Below, piece by piece: positions 1 to 12,052 of a stretch of 64,000 nt of DNA. The DNA lies in the NCBI RefSeq assembly GCF_003635045.1, contig NZ_RBXT01000001.1, forward strand, positions 1,612,001 to 1,676,000, written 5' to 3'. Made by a program: the position numbers and the translations under genes. Each line of letters starts with the position of its first letter. The stretch's first letter is position 1. The notes below the pieces were generated by a model, which worked only from the letters and a program-made list of their open reading frames with translations, searched no databases and was not told the origin of the DNA. The stretch is from Terracoccus luteus. GTDB taxonomy: Bacteria > Actinomycetota > Actinomycetes > Actinomycetales > Dermatophilaceae.

Positions 1-105
1 CACCTCCGAACGCAGGGCGTCGACCTCGTGGGCGCCGGTCTGCTCGCGGGGCTCGCCGGAACCGGCGTGCTCGCCGTGGTCAGGACCGCGGTGGACGTCG
101 GACAT
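1..105 (-). CDS. arc: Proteasome-associated ATPase ARC/Mpa, N-terminus only
   Basis: Only the first 35 codons lie in the window; the gene runs off the left edge. The N-terminus begins MSDVHRGPDHGEH and reaches a segment (VDALRSEV) that looks like the start of the coiled coil of the ring-shaped AAA ATPase which feeds pupylated proteins to the 20S proteasome. The identification rests mainly on position: trmI lies directly upstream on the same strand, the order found around mpa in Mycobacterium. The ATG at 103-105 is preceded by a strong GAGGAGG Shine-Dalgarno. The catalytic ATPase domain is outside the window, so the call is inference from context plus a short N-terminus. Confidence 0.6.
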   Translation of the reverse strand, partial: MSDVHRGPDHGEHAGSGEPREQTGAHEVDALRSEV

Positions 106-169
106 GTCGGCCTCCTCATCCGTCACTGTGGCACCGTGACGTTTCGACCCTAACCCGCGCCCGCGGCGT

Positions 170-1375
170 TTAGTCGGACGTTCCAGCCACTGACCGCCGC
201 AGGCGCCGGATCGTCTTGTCGCTCTTGACCCGTTCGCCCAGCGCCTCGGGGGTCCACGCGTCGACGGGCACGTCCATCGCGTTCGTCGAGCCGGGCGTCC
301 GTGCCGGTCGCCCACGGTCGGAGGCCGTCTCGGACACGGTGTCGGACACGGTGTCCGACACCGAGTCGGATGCCGTGTCGGAGCCGTCCGTGAGGACGTC
401 GGGACCGTCGGTACCGGAGTCGGGCTCACCGGTCGGGGCGGAGTCGCCGTACGCCCCCTTCGCCGGGCGGCGCTTGCGCTCGGGTGGGGTGACGCCGGGC
501 GCCAGCCGCCGGGTGGTGATGAGGAACCCGGTGTGGCCGTGCATGCGGTGCTCCGGCCGGACGGCGAGCCCCTCGAGGTGCCAGCCGCGCACGAGCGACT
601 CCCACGCCGACGGCTCGGTGTACCCGCCGTGCAGGCGGATCCCCTCGGCGACCCGGCTCAGCTGGGTGGTCGTGGCGACGTAGCAGATCAGCACCCCGCC
701 GGGCACGAGCGCGTCCGCGACGGCCTCGAGACACTCCCAGGGGGCGAGCATGTCGAGCACGACACGGTCGACGCTGCCCGCCTCGACGTGCCGCGGCAGC
801 GACTCGACGAGGTCGCCGACGGTCACGGTCCACGCCGGGTGGTCGCCCCCGAAGAAGGCCCGGCCGTTGCCCTGCGCGATGGCGGCGAAGTCGTCACGGC
901 GCTCGAACGACAGGAGCCGGCCGTGCTCGCCGATGGCCCGCAGCAGCGACATCGACAGGGCGCCGGAGCCGACCCCGGCCTCGACGACCGTCGCCCCCGG
1001 GAAGATGTCGGCCATCTGCACGATCTGGCCGGAGTCCTTCGGGTAGACGACCGCCGCGCCGCGCGGCATCGACATGACGTAGTCGCTGAGCAGCGGCCGC
1101 AGGGCGAGGTACTCGACACCGGCCGTGTTCGTCACGACGGAGCCGTCGGGGGCACCGATGAGGTCGTCGTGGCGCAGGAACCCGCGGTGGGTGTGGAACT
1201 CACGGCCGGGCTCGAGCGTGATGGTGTGCAGCCGGCCCTTGGGGTCGGTCAGCTGCACCCGCTCGCCGACCTCCAGCACGCCTCGACGGGCGTGCGCCGC
1301 CGTCGCCGGAGCGGCCGTCCCCGGCTCGGCGGAGTCGGCCGGAGGTGTCGCGGCCCGGGTGGTGTCGGCGGTCAT
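170..1375 (-). CDS. trmI: tRNA (adenine-58-N1)-methyltransferase TrmI
   Basis: This is a 401-residue SAM-dependent enzyme that methylates N1 of A58 in the tRNA T-loop. It shows the family N-terminal beta domain (GPKGR/TITLEPG-like segment), the SAM-binding motif VVEAGVGSGALS near residue 130 and the DMLAPWE motif after it. The C-terminus is unusual: a low-complexity stretch of SDTVSDTVSDT repeats precedes a conserved basic end (DAWTPEALGERVKSDKTIRRLRR). The start at 1373-1375 is preferred to an upstream in-frame ATG because TAGACT (1384-1389, minus strand) sits 8 nt before it and because the longer form would overlap the SSB-like gene. The neighbour arc follows after 64 bp. Confidence 0.9.
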   Translation of the reverse strand: MTADTTRAATPPADSAEPGTAAPATAAHARRGVLEVGERVQLTDPKGRLHTITLEPGREFHTHRGFLRHDDLIGAPDGSVVTNTAGVEYLALRPLLSDYVMSMPRGAAVVYPKDSGQIVQMADIFPGATVVEAGVGSGALSMSLLRAIGEHGRLLSFERRDDFAAIAQGNGRAFFGGDHPAWTVTVGDLVESLPRHVEAGSVDRVVLDMLAPWECLEAVADALVPGGVLICYVATTTQLSRVAEGIRLHGGYTEPSAWESLVRGWHLEGLAVRPEHRMHGHTGFLITTRRLAPGVTPPERKRRPAKGAYGDSAPTGEPDSGTDGPDVLTDGSDTASDSVSDTVSDTVSETASDRGRPARTPGSTNAMDVPVDAWTPEALGERVKSDKTIRRLRRSVAGTSD

Positions 1376-1386
1376 GGGAGCCGAGT

Positions 1387-1806
1387 CTAGGTGCCCACCG
1401 ACGCTCCCCCGACCAGCCGACGGACGCTCGCCGCCTCGACCTCGTACCGGCTCTGGCGACCCGTCGGGCCGCCGTAGAACCGGCGCCGCAGCGAGCCCGT
1501 CACCTCGACGTCCTGCCCGGCCGGCAGCCGCAGCGCCGTCCGACGCGAGACCGCCGACCAGCACACGACGTCGATGGTGTCGACGCCCGGTGCCCGGGCG
1601 CGGGCAGGCCGTGCGACGACCACCCGCAGCGTCACGATGACGTCGCCGCTCGGTAGCTCGCGCTGTTCCGCCGCGGCGGACAGCCGCCCGTGCAGCACGA
1701 TCTCGTTGCGCGACGGCCGCAGCACGTCGTCGCCCGCCTGCTCCCGCGCCCTGGCCGTCCGACCGACCCCAGCGCCCGGCTCCGGCTTCACCGTCCGTGT
1801 CCCCAT
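1387..1806 (-). CDS. Single-stranded DNA-binding-like protein, no acidic tip
   Basis: This 139-residue protein has an SSB-type OB fold: NEIVLHGRLS opens the fold, followed by VIVTLRVVV, IDVVCWSAVSRR and QDVEVTGSLRRRFYGG, matching the strand order of bacterial SSB. It lacks the glycine-rich linker and the acidic DDDIPF-like C-terminal tip of the replicative SSB, ending instead in RLVGGASVGT. It is probably a paralogue rather than the housekeeping ssb. The ATG at 1804-1806 was chosen over a much longer frame that overlaps the M50 gene. Its stop codon TAG (1387-1389) lies inside the putative -10 of trmI. Confidence 0.75.
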   Translation of the reverse strand: MGTRTVKPEPGAGVGRTARAREQAGDDVLRPSRNEIVLHGRLSAAAEQRELPSGDVIVTLRVVVARPARARAPGVDTIDVVCWSAVSRRTALRLPAGQDVEVTGSLRRRFYGGPTGRQSRYEVEAASVRRLVGGASVGT

Positions 1807-1943
1807 GTCCCCTCCTGACCCGACCCCGGCGGGGTCGACCGGGTCAGTCCACCGCGCTCGCGCCACCGGGCGGCGCCGACGGACCTCCGCCTGTGGACGG
1901 CGCACCATCCGCCCGGCCAGGGGCCGGGGGTGTGGACGACGGG

Positions 1944-3149
1944 TCAGCCGCGCCCGCGGCGGGCGAGCTGGGCCCCGACGACCTCGTTGATGCGATGGGC
2001 CGAGGCCAGGCCCCGCACCCGGCGCGACTGCTCGTCGACGACGACGGCCACGGGCAGCTCGAGCTCGCTCATGACCCGCACGAGGTCGGTGAGCACGGCG
2101 TCGGGCGGTAGCGCGACCACCCACCCGCGCGGCTGGGCCACGACGACGGCGGACACCGGCACCGACGAGCGTCGCTCGGGCGGCACCCCGGCCACGGACG
2201 CCGGGTCGACGAGCCCGACCGGCCAGCCGCCCGTGTCGGTGGCGGCCACCCACGCGGGGAGGTCGGCGGCGGCGACCGGCGGGCGACCGGCATCCGCCGA
2301 GGTCGGCAACGCGGCCGCCCGGGTCACCGAGGGGTCGGCCTGCGCGATCGGCGTCGCCCCCGGCACGAGCAGGACGGGCTCGAGCACCGAGTCGACCGGC
2401 CCGGCGGTCGCGTCGTGGATGCGCCCCGCCCGGATGGACGCCGTGGCGCCCCGCCAGAGGAAGAAGGCGATCATGCCGGTCCACACGAGCGAGAGCGTCG
2501 TCGGCTGCTGGCCCTCGTAGAGCGGCTTGCCGACGAACCAGAGCACGCTGCCGACGGCGACGAGACGACCGAGCCACCCGGCCGCGGTCAGGCCCGTCCC
2601 CTTGCTGCCCGTCGCGCGCCAGACGAGCGAGCTGACGATCTGGCCGCCGTCGAGCGGCAGCCCCGGCAGCAGGTTGAAGAGGCCGACGAAGAGGTTGACG
2701 TACGCGCTGGCCCCGAGCAGGCTGCCGAGCAGGTCAGAGCCCACCAGCGGCTGCACGAGCCACGACAGCAGCGCCAGCACGAGGTTCGACAGCGGTCCGA
2801 CGGCGGCGACGATCGCGGTCGTCACGGGCGTGACCGAGGTCGAGTCGTAGACGGTGTGCCCGCCCCACACGTCGGCGACGATGCGGTCGACGGCGTGCCC
2901 GCGCGCGCGGGCCGCGAGGGCGTGGGCGGCCTCGTGCACGAGGACGGACACGAGCAGCAGGATGCCGGTGCACGCGGCCACGAGCAGCGCGAAGCCGAGC
3001 GAGCGGCCGGACGAGGTGAGCGTCGGCGCGACGACGGCGAGGAGCACCACGACGATGACCGGCCAGGAGCGCGCGATGTAGACGGGGGTGCCGCCCACCC
3101 GCCCGATGCGCCAGCCGTGCGACCGGGCCGGCTGCGCCTGCGTGCTCAT
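1944..3149 (-). CDS. M50 site-2 family zinc metalloprotease with CBS domains
   Basis: This is a 401-residue integral membrane protease of the S2P/SpoIVFB (M50) type, related to mycobacterial Rip3. About six hydrophobic segments fill residues 28-240. The zinc motif HEAAH is at residues 72-76 and the third ligand lies in NLLPGLPLDGGQ near residue 167. The C-terminal third looks like CBS-type domains (PDAVLTDLVRVMSELELPVAVV), which in this family sense ligands or gate access. Substrates cannot be told from sequence. TAGGCT (3156-3161, minus strand) lies 6 nt before the ATG, suggesting a leaderless transcript. Confidence 0.9.
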   Translation of the reverse strand: MSTQAQPARSHGWRIGRVGGTPVYIARSWPVIVVVLLAVVAPTLTSSGRSLGFALLVAACTGILLLVSVLVHEAAHALAARARGHAVDRIVADVWGGHTVYDSTSVTPVTTAIVAAVGPLSNLVLALLSWLVQPLVGSDLLGSLLGASAYVNLFVGLFNLLPGLPLDGGQIVSSLVWRATGSKGTGLTAAGWLGRLVAVGSVLWFVGKPLYEGQQPTTLSLVWTGMIAFFLWRGATASIRAGRIHDATAGPVDSVLEPVLLVPGATPIAQADPSVTRAAALPTSADAGRPPVAAADLPAWVAATDTGGWPVGLVDPASVAGVPPERRSSVPVSAVVVAQPRGWVVALPPDAVLTDLVRVMSELELPVAVVVDEQSRRVRGLASAHRINEVVGAQLARRGRG

Positions 3150-3283
3150 GGGTCGAGCCTAAGCCCCGGGCTGGGGGTCGCCCGTCCACAGCCCGTGGTC
3201 CGGCTGTGCGGTTGCTGGACGGTTTCCACAGTCGACCCGGCCGGGTTCGTGCCCTGTCGGTGGGTCGCCCTACAGTCGTCGCC

Positions 3284-4138
3284 ATGGCCGCAGCACTGTC
3301 CCCGAGTCGCGCATCCGACTTCATGACGTGCCCGCTGCTCTACCGCTTCCGCGTCGTCGACCGCCTGCCGTCGAAGCCGACGACCGCCACCGCCCGGGGC
3401 ACCCTCGTCCACGCCGTGCTCGAACGGCTCTTCGACCTCCCCAGCGACGAGCGCACCCTCGACGCCGCCGTCGGCCTCGTCCCGGGCGAGTGGCAGCGGC
3501 TCGTCGAGACCGAGCCGGAGATGCTCGAGCTGCTCGCCGACCGCGACGGTGACACGACCGAGTGGTTCGCCGGGGCCGGTTCGCTGCTGCGCACGTGGTT
3601 CGGCCTCGAGGACCCCACCCGTCTCGAGCCGGCCGAGCGCGAGCTCTACGTCGAGACCGAGATCGACGGGCTCACCCTGCGCGGCTACGTCGACCGGCTC
3701 GACGTCGCCCCGAGCGGGGCCATGCGGGTCGTCGACTACAAGACCGGGCGGGCGCCCTCGGAGCACTTCGAGGCCAAGGCGCTGTTCCAGATGAAGTTCT
3801 ACGCCCTCGTGCTCTGGCGCCTGCGCGGCGAGATCCCCCGCCGGCTGCAGCTCGTCTACCTCGGCAACGGCGAGATCCTCGCCATCGAGCCCGAGGAGCG
3901 CGACCTGCTCGCCGTCGAGCGCAAGGTGAAGGCGCTGTGGGCGGCCATCCAGCATGCGGCCGAGACAGGTGACTGGCGGCCCAACCCGAGCCGGCTGTGC
4001 GACTGGTGCGACCACCGCGCCCTGTGCCCCGCGTGGGGCGGCACGCCTCCCCCGCTGCCCGACGACGCCGCCACCCGCGCGGTCGACCCCGCCCTGGCGG
4101 GCGCCGCGCAGGTCGTCGAGACCGGCGTCGACGCCTGA
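3284..4138 (+). CDS. RecB-family PD-(D/E)XK nuclease with Fe-S cysteines
   Basis: This 284-residue single-domain nuclease resembles the nuclease domain of AddB/RecB and Cas4. Residues SPSRASDFMTCPLLYRF carry the first cluster cysteine (C16). H43 (GTLVHAVLE), GYVDRLD and VVDYKTG supply the catalytic H, D and D-x-K residues, and CDWCDHRALC near the C-terminus supplies three more cysteines for a probable 4Fe-4S cluster. It occupies the place of Rv2119 beside trmI/mpa. The start follows TACAGT (3271-3276) by 7 nt. It is divergent from the M50 gene. A role in DNA repair is inference from the family. Confidence 0.9.
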   Translation: MAAALSPSRASDFMTCPLLYRFRVVDRLPSKPTTATARGTLVHAVLERLFDLPSDERTLDAAVGLVPGEWQRLVETEPEMLELLADRDGDTTEWFAGAGSLLRTWFGLEDPTRLEPAERELYVETEIDGLTLRGYVDRLDVAPSGAMRVVDYKTGRAPSEHFEAKALFQMKFYALVLWRLRGEIPRRLQLVYLGNGEILAIEPEERDLLAVERKVKALWAAIQHAAETGDWRPNPSRLCDWCDHRALCPAWGGTPPPLPDDAATRAVDPALAGAAQVVETGVDA

Positions 4139-4175
4139 CGCGGCAGCGACCGCAGGGGTCGCCACCCCGGACGGG

Positions 4176-5192
4176 TCACCCCCCGTCGGGCTCCTCACCG
4201 ATGTCCTCGTTCCACACGTCCGGATGCCGGTGCACGAAGTCGGCCATCATCGCGACGCACCCCGGGTCGTCGAGCACCACGACCTCGACGCCGTGCTCGG
4301 CCAACCACTCGTGGCCGCCGCTGAAGGTGCGGGCCTCGCCGACGACGACCCGCGAGATGCCGAACTGCCGCACGAGGCCGGAGCAGTACCAGCACGGGGA
4401 GAGCGTCGTCACCATCGTCGTGCCGGCGTAGCTCGCCTGGCGCCCGGCCCGCCGGAAGGCGTCGGTCTCGCCGTGCACCGACGGGTCGTCGTCCTGCACC
4501 CGCCGGTTGCGTCCGCTCCCGAGCAGCTCGCCCGACGCCGAGAACAGGGCGGCTCCGATGGGCACGCCACCCTCGGCCTCGCCCTCCCGCGCCTGGGCGA
4601 CCGCCACCTCGAGCCACCGTCGGGCGGTGTCGAGATCGAGCGTCGAGCGCGTCGGCGTGCTGCTGGTCGCGTCGGTCGTCTCGTCGGTCGCGGCACCCGT
4701 CGCCCCACCCGTCGCCCCACCCGTCGTCGTGCCGGTCGTCGTGCCGGTCGACGGGGGCGCCGACGGGCCGGCGTCGTCGGTCTCGTGGAACGAGGGCAGG
4801 TACGAGACGCCGACGAGCAGCCCCTCGGGGCTGAGCAGGCGTGCCGTGGTCTGGCCCCACGGTTCGACCTTCGCCTCCGCGACGACCTCGAGCCCGCGCC
4901 GACGCAGCTCGGCCGCCGCCTCCCCCACGGCCTCGGGCGTGGCCACCTCGAGCTCGAGCCAAGCCTGCGGCACCACCCGGTCGGCGGGCCACGACGTGGT
5001 GCCGAAGGTCGACTCGGCCGCCTGCGACAGCGGCCACAGGGCGAAGGTCCGGGCGCCGCCGAGGTCGCGGGCGTGGAAGTAGTCGGGCCCGACCTCGTCG
5101 AAGACGATGCCGAAGGCCTCGGCCCAGAAAGCCTGTGAGGCGGAGGAATCCGTGACGACGGGGCCGAACCCCGCGATGTACTCGACGTCCAT
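4176..5192 (-). CDS. VOC-domain / yeast-type cytosine deaminase fusion
   Basis: This 338-residue protein has two unrelated parts. Residues 1-135 form a glyoxalase/bleomycin-resistance (VOC) domain (MDVEYIAGFG, YFHARDLGGARTFALWP, LLSPEGLLVGVSYLP). Residues 145-182 are a Thr/Gly/Ala-rich linker encoded by 12-bp repeats. Residues 185-338 are a zinc nucleoside deaminase with HGE (H240, E242) and SPCWYC (C267, C270). The GGVPIGAAL opening, the HGE rather than HAE motif, VVVGEARTF and the C-terminal WNEDIGE match fungal cytosine deaminase (Fcy1) closely. Deamination of cytosine to uracil is therefore the likely reaction. The VOC part may bind a ligand or act separately. TAGCGT lies 8 nt before the ATG. 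Confidence 0.88.
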   Translation of the reverse strand: MDVEYIAGFGPVVTDSSASQAFWAEAFGIVFDEVGPDYFHARDLGGARTFALWPLSQAAESTFGTTSWPADRVVPQAWLELEVATPEAVGEAAAELRRRGLEVVAEAKVEPWGQTTARLLSPEGLLVGVSYLPSFHETDDAGPSAPPSTGTTTGTTTGGATGGATGAATDETTDATSSTPTRSTLDLDTARRWLEVAVAQAREGEAEGGVPIGAALFSASGELLGSGRNRRVQDDDPSVHGETDAFRRAGRQASYAGTTMVTTLSPCWYCSGLVRQFGISRVVVGEARTFSGGHEWLAEHGVEVVVLDDPGCVAMMADFVHRHPDVWNEDIGEEPDGG

Positions 5193-5401
5193 GGACCGCC
5201 ACGCTACCGAGCGGGTCGGCCCCGGGACAGTGGCCGGGCGTGCCGCACGAGGGCGCAGCCCGGCGGTGTCGCGGTGGCGTCGCGGTGGCGGTCCGGTTCC
5301 CGTGCCTCGGGCGACCCGGGTGACGCGCCGCGGCGACGCGCTCACGTGGCGGCCGCTCGGCTAGCCTCGGGTGTCCCCCACCCGTCCCCGGAAGGCACCC
5401 C

Positions 5402-6214
5402 ATGAGCGAGCCGGCCCCGCCCTTCGAGGTGCGGTTCGTCGAGGGCGTGACGCCCGACAAGTGGCTGCGCATCTGGGCCGGGCGCCACCCCGACTCCCCC
5501 GTGCAGGCGCTGCCCGACGACGACCCGCTGCCCGCCCTCCGCGACGGCTCGGTCTCGATGGCCTTCGTGCGGCTGCCGGTCGACCGCGACGGCCTGCACG
5601 TCATCCCGCTCTACGACGAGGTGCCCGTCGTCGTCGCCCCCCGCGACCACCCGATCGCGGCCTTCGACACGGTCGCGGTCGCCGACCTCGCCGGCGAGTC
5701 GCTGCTGCAGCCGCCGTCCCAGGTGCCCGAGTGGCGGGAGGTCGCGGACGACGACCGCATCAGCGCCGCGGCAGCGGTCGAGCCCATGACGGTGCGCCAG
5801 GCGGTGGCCACCGTGGCCGCCGGGGTCGGCATCCTCGTGCTCCCCATGTCGGTGGCGCGCGTGCACCACCGCAAGGACGTCGTCAGCCGTCCCGTCGACG
5901 GTGTCGCCCCGTCGTCGGTCGGTCTGGCCTGGCGGGTCGACGACGAGGACCCGCGGGTGGAGGCGTTCATCGGGGTCGTCCGCGGACGCACCGAGCGCAG
6001 CAGCAGGGGCGGTGACGCATCCGCACCGACACGGCAGGACACCCGCGCCTCGGACGCAGCCACCCGGCATCCTCGCCCTTCGGCCCGTGGCGCGTCCGGC
6101 TCCGCCGGTCGCCACGGTGGCGGCCGCACGGGCGGCACGAGGGGCGGCACCCCGGGACGCAAGGGCACCAACGGCACCAAGGGCGGCGGGTCAGGCCGAC
6201 GCGGACGCCGCTGA
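5402..6214 (+). CDS. LysR-type substrate-binding domain protein lacking HTH
   Basis: This 270-residue protein matches only the effector-binding half of LysR regulators: the RDGSVSMAFVRLP, HVIPLYDEVPVVVAPRDHPIA and TVAAGVGILVLPMS segments are typical of that fold. No N-terminal winged helix-turn-helix is present, and no in-frame sequence upstream supplies one. Residues from about 200 to the end form a Gly/Arg/Lys-rich basic tail (GGGRTGGTRGG, GRRGRR). Similar HTH-less proteins occur in other actinobacteria. The basic tail could bind nucleic acid, but this is speculation. The start is supported by GGAAGG 6 nt upstream; TAGCCT at 5362-5367 is a possible -10. Confidence 0.75.
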   Translation: MSEPAPPFEVRFVEGVTPDKWLRIWAGRHPDSPVQALPDDDPLPALRDGSVSMAFVRLPVDRDGLHVIPLYDEVPVVVAPRDHPIAAFDTVAVADLAGESLLQPPSQVPEWREVADDDRISAAAAVEPMTVRQAVATVAAGVGILVLPMSVARVHHRKDVVSRPVDGVAPSSVGLAWRVDDEDPRVEAFIGVVRGRTERSSRGGDASAPTRQDTRASDAATRHPRPSARGASGSAGRHGGGRTGGTRGGTPGRKGTNGTKGGGSGRRGRR

Positions 6215-6263
6215 GGGCGGTCGACCCGGCCCCCGCCGGAGCCGCCCGTGCGTCACGGCCCGC

Positions 6264-6998
6264 TCAGGCGCCCCGACGGACCGACGCGACGATCGTCAGC
6301 AGGTCGTGCGCCCGGACCCCGTCGAGGCCGGTGACGCGGACGGCACCCTCGATGTCGGGCACGGGAACGACGTGCGGGATGGCGATCGTGGGCACCCCGG
6401 CGGCGGTGGCGGAGCGCACCCCGGTCGGTGAGTCCTCGAGGGCGACGCAGTCGGCGGGGTCGACCCCGACGAGGCGGGCGGCCGCGAGGTAGGGCTCCGG
6501 GTGGGGCTTGCCGTGGGCGACCTCGTCGCCGGTGACGAGGGCGCGGAAGGTGCCGTCGGGCAGGCCCCCGACGACCACGTCGGCGAGCGAGCGCCACGAC
6601 ATCGTCACGAGCAGGTTGGGCACCCCGAGCCCGTCGAGCTCGAGCAGCAGCTCGCGCGCGCCCGGCCGCCACGGCACCTCGCGCCGCACCTGGGCCACCA
6701 CCCGACCGAGCAGACCGTCGATGATCTCGGGGACGGTGAGCGGGATGTGCGACTTGTCGATGATGAGCTGCGCCGAGACCTCGAGGGCGTTGCCGACGAG
6801 CTCGTGGGCGAACTCGTCGCTCCACTGCCCACCGTGCTCGGCGACGAGCTCGTGCTCGGCCTGGATCCAGTACGGCTCGGTGTCGACGAGCGTGCCGTCC
6901 ATGTCCCACAGGACGGCGGCGGGCAGCCCCGCGTCGGCGTCGCCGTCGGTACGGGTGAGGGGGGCGGGCCGCACGTGCGGCTCGGTGTCACTGGTCAC
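6264..6998 (-). CDS. HAD-superfamily hydrolase (phosphoglucomutase-like)
   Basis: This 244-residue HAD subfamily IA protein has the nucleophile motif WDMDGTLVDT (D32, D34), a TMSW segment as motif II, GKPHPEPY as motif III and VALEDSPTGVRSA as motif IV. It belongs with the beta-phosphoglucomutase and sugar-phosphatase group, and the true substrate is unknown. It starts at GTG 6996-6998, only 5 bp after the metH stop codon, so it is probably co-transcribed and possibly translationally coupled with metH. No functional link to methionine synthesis is evident. Confidence 0.85.
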   Translation of the reverse strand: MTSDTEPHVRPAPLTRTDGDADAGLPAAVLWDMDGTLVDTEPYWIQAEHELVAEHGGQWSDEFAHELVGNALEVSAQLIIDKSHIPLTVPEIIDGLLGRVVAQVRREVPWRPGARELLLELDGLGVPNLLVTMSWRSLADVVVGGLPDGTFRALVTGDEVAHGKPHPEPYLAAARLVGVDPADCVALEDSPTGVRSATAAGVPTIAIPHVVPVPDIEGAVRVTGLDGVRAHDLLTIVASVRRGA

Positions 6999-7003
6999 GC
7001 GGT

Positions 7004-10792
<3,789 letters not shown>

Positions 10793-11031
10793 GGGCTTCT
10801 CCTCCGGCGCCCCGGCGGCCCACGAGTGCGGACCGGCCGGACGGGTGCCACGGTCGGGACCTCACGATTCTACGGAGTGCCCGCGACCCGGGCCGCACGC
10901 GTTCACGACGCGGGCCACCCACCTGCCTGCGCGTGCCCCGATGAGCTCCCCCGAGCCGCGACCGGGGCGGCGCTCGCGTGTGCGGGGACGGCCGAGGCAT
11001 AGGCTGAGGTCTCCCACGAGAAGGAGGCAGG

Positions 11032-11886
11032 GTGCTGGAGTTCGAGGACGTCCCCGACCTGGTCGACCCCGTGCTCATCGCGGCGTTCGAGGGCTGGAAC
11101 GACGCCGGTGAGGCGGCCACCTCGGTCGTGCGTCACCTCTCCGACGTGTGGGAGGCCGAGCTCGTCGCGGCCTTCGACCCCGAGGACTACTACGACTTCC
11201 AGGTCAACCGCCCGCGGGTGCTGCTCGACGAGGGACAGCGCGTCCTGTCGTGGCCGACCACCCGCATCCTCGTCGCCACCGAGACCGGCTTCGAGCGCGA
11301 CGTCGTGCTCGTGCAGGGCATCGAGCCGTCGATGCGCTGGCGCGCCTTCTCGAACGAGCTGCTCGAGCTGGCCCGCCACTTCGGCGTGACGACAGTCGTG
11401 ACCATCGGTGCCCTGCTCGCCGACGTGCCGCACACCCGGCCCATCCCCGTCACCGCCACGGCCGAGGACGACTCGGTCATGCACCGCTACGACGTCGAGC
11501 CCAGCCGCTACGAAGGGCCGACCGGCATCGTCGGCGTGCTCAGCCACACGGCATCCGAGGCCGGGCTCCCGACGCTGTCGGCGTGGGCGGCGGTGCCCCA
11601 CTACGCCGGCGGGGCGCCCTCGCCCAAGGCGACGCTCAGCCTCGTGCGGCGGCTCGAGTCGCTGCTCGGGGTCACCGTGCCGCACGGCGAGCTCGAGGAG
11701 AACGCCCGGGCCTGGGAGCGCGGCGTCGACGAGCTGGCGCAGAGCGACGAGGAGGTCGCCGAGTACGTGCAGTCGCTCGAGGAGGCGCAGGACACCGCCG
11801 AGCTGCCCGAGGCCAGCGGCGACGCCATCGCCCGGGAGTTCGAGCGCTACCTGCGCGGCCGCGACGACGACCAGACGGGCAAGTAG
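11032..11886 (+). CDS. PAC2-family (proteasome assembly chaperone-like) protein
   Basis: This 284-residue protein belongs to the PAC2 family, related to eukaryotic proteasome assembly chaperone 2. Visible family segments include LIAAFEGWNDAGEAAT, VVLVQGIEPSMRWRAF, VVTIGALLADVPHTRP, GIVGVLSHTASEAGLP and WAAVPHYAGGAPSPKA. An acidic helical C-terminus follows. M. tuberculosis has a homologue (Rv2125) in the same neighbourhood. A function in proteasome assembly is suggestive given arc at the left edge, but the bacterial role is not established. The GTG start has an excellent AAGGAGG Shine-Dalgarno (11021-11027), and TAGGCT at 11000-11005 is a possible -10. Confidence 0.88.
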   Translation: MLEFEDVPDLVDPVLIAAFEGWNDAGEAATSVVRHLSDVWEAELVAAFDPEDYYDFQVNRPRVLLDEGQRVLSWPTTRILVATETGFERDVVLVQGIEPSMRWRAFSNELLELARHFGVTTVVTIGALLADVPHTRPIPVTATAEDDSVMHRYDVEPSRYEGPTGIVGVLSHTASEAGLPTLSAWAAVPHYAGGAPSPKATLSLVRRLESLLGVTVPHGELEENARAWERGVDELAQSDEEVAEYVQSLEEAQDTAELPEASGDAIAREFERYLRGRDDDQTGK

Positions 11887-11903
11887 CCGCCCTCGCACGC
11901 TCC

Positions 11904-12039
11904 GTCCGGAATCGGGCCGCGGCGGGAAAAGGGGCAGGGTCCGGCCGCATGGTTGTCCAGGATCGGGCCACGGCTGGGAAGAGAGCGTGGCCTGAAACCG
12001 AGCGTTGTCCGGAATCGGGCCGCGGCGGGAAAAGGAGCA
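11904..12039 (+). repeat. Cluster of three ~33-bp intergenic repeats, 51-52 bp apart
   Basis: Copies lie at 11904-11936, 11955-11986 and 12007-12039, all in the same orientation. Each starts with GTCC, has a core close to ATCGGGCC, and ends in GGGAA followed by a purine run. Copies 1 and 3 are nearly identical; copy 2 is degenerate. The spacers (18 and 20 bp) do not resemble each other. A second cluster of three copies with the same period lies at 43179-43314. Both clusters sit between convergent genes. Confidence 0.85.
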
Positions 12040-12052
12040 CGGGCCGCGCGCG

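Noticed and set aside
10793-11031. Cobalamin or SAM riboswitch in front of metH
   Set aside because: I looked for a B12 box (GCCACTG-like) and for SAM-riboswitch helices on the minus strand and saw neither.
11904-12039. CRISPR array
   Set aside because: Repeats of ~33 bp with ~19-bp spacers look superficially similar, but there are only three copies, they are imperfect, one copy in the sister cluster is inverted, and no cas gene is present.
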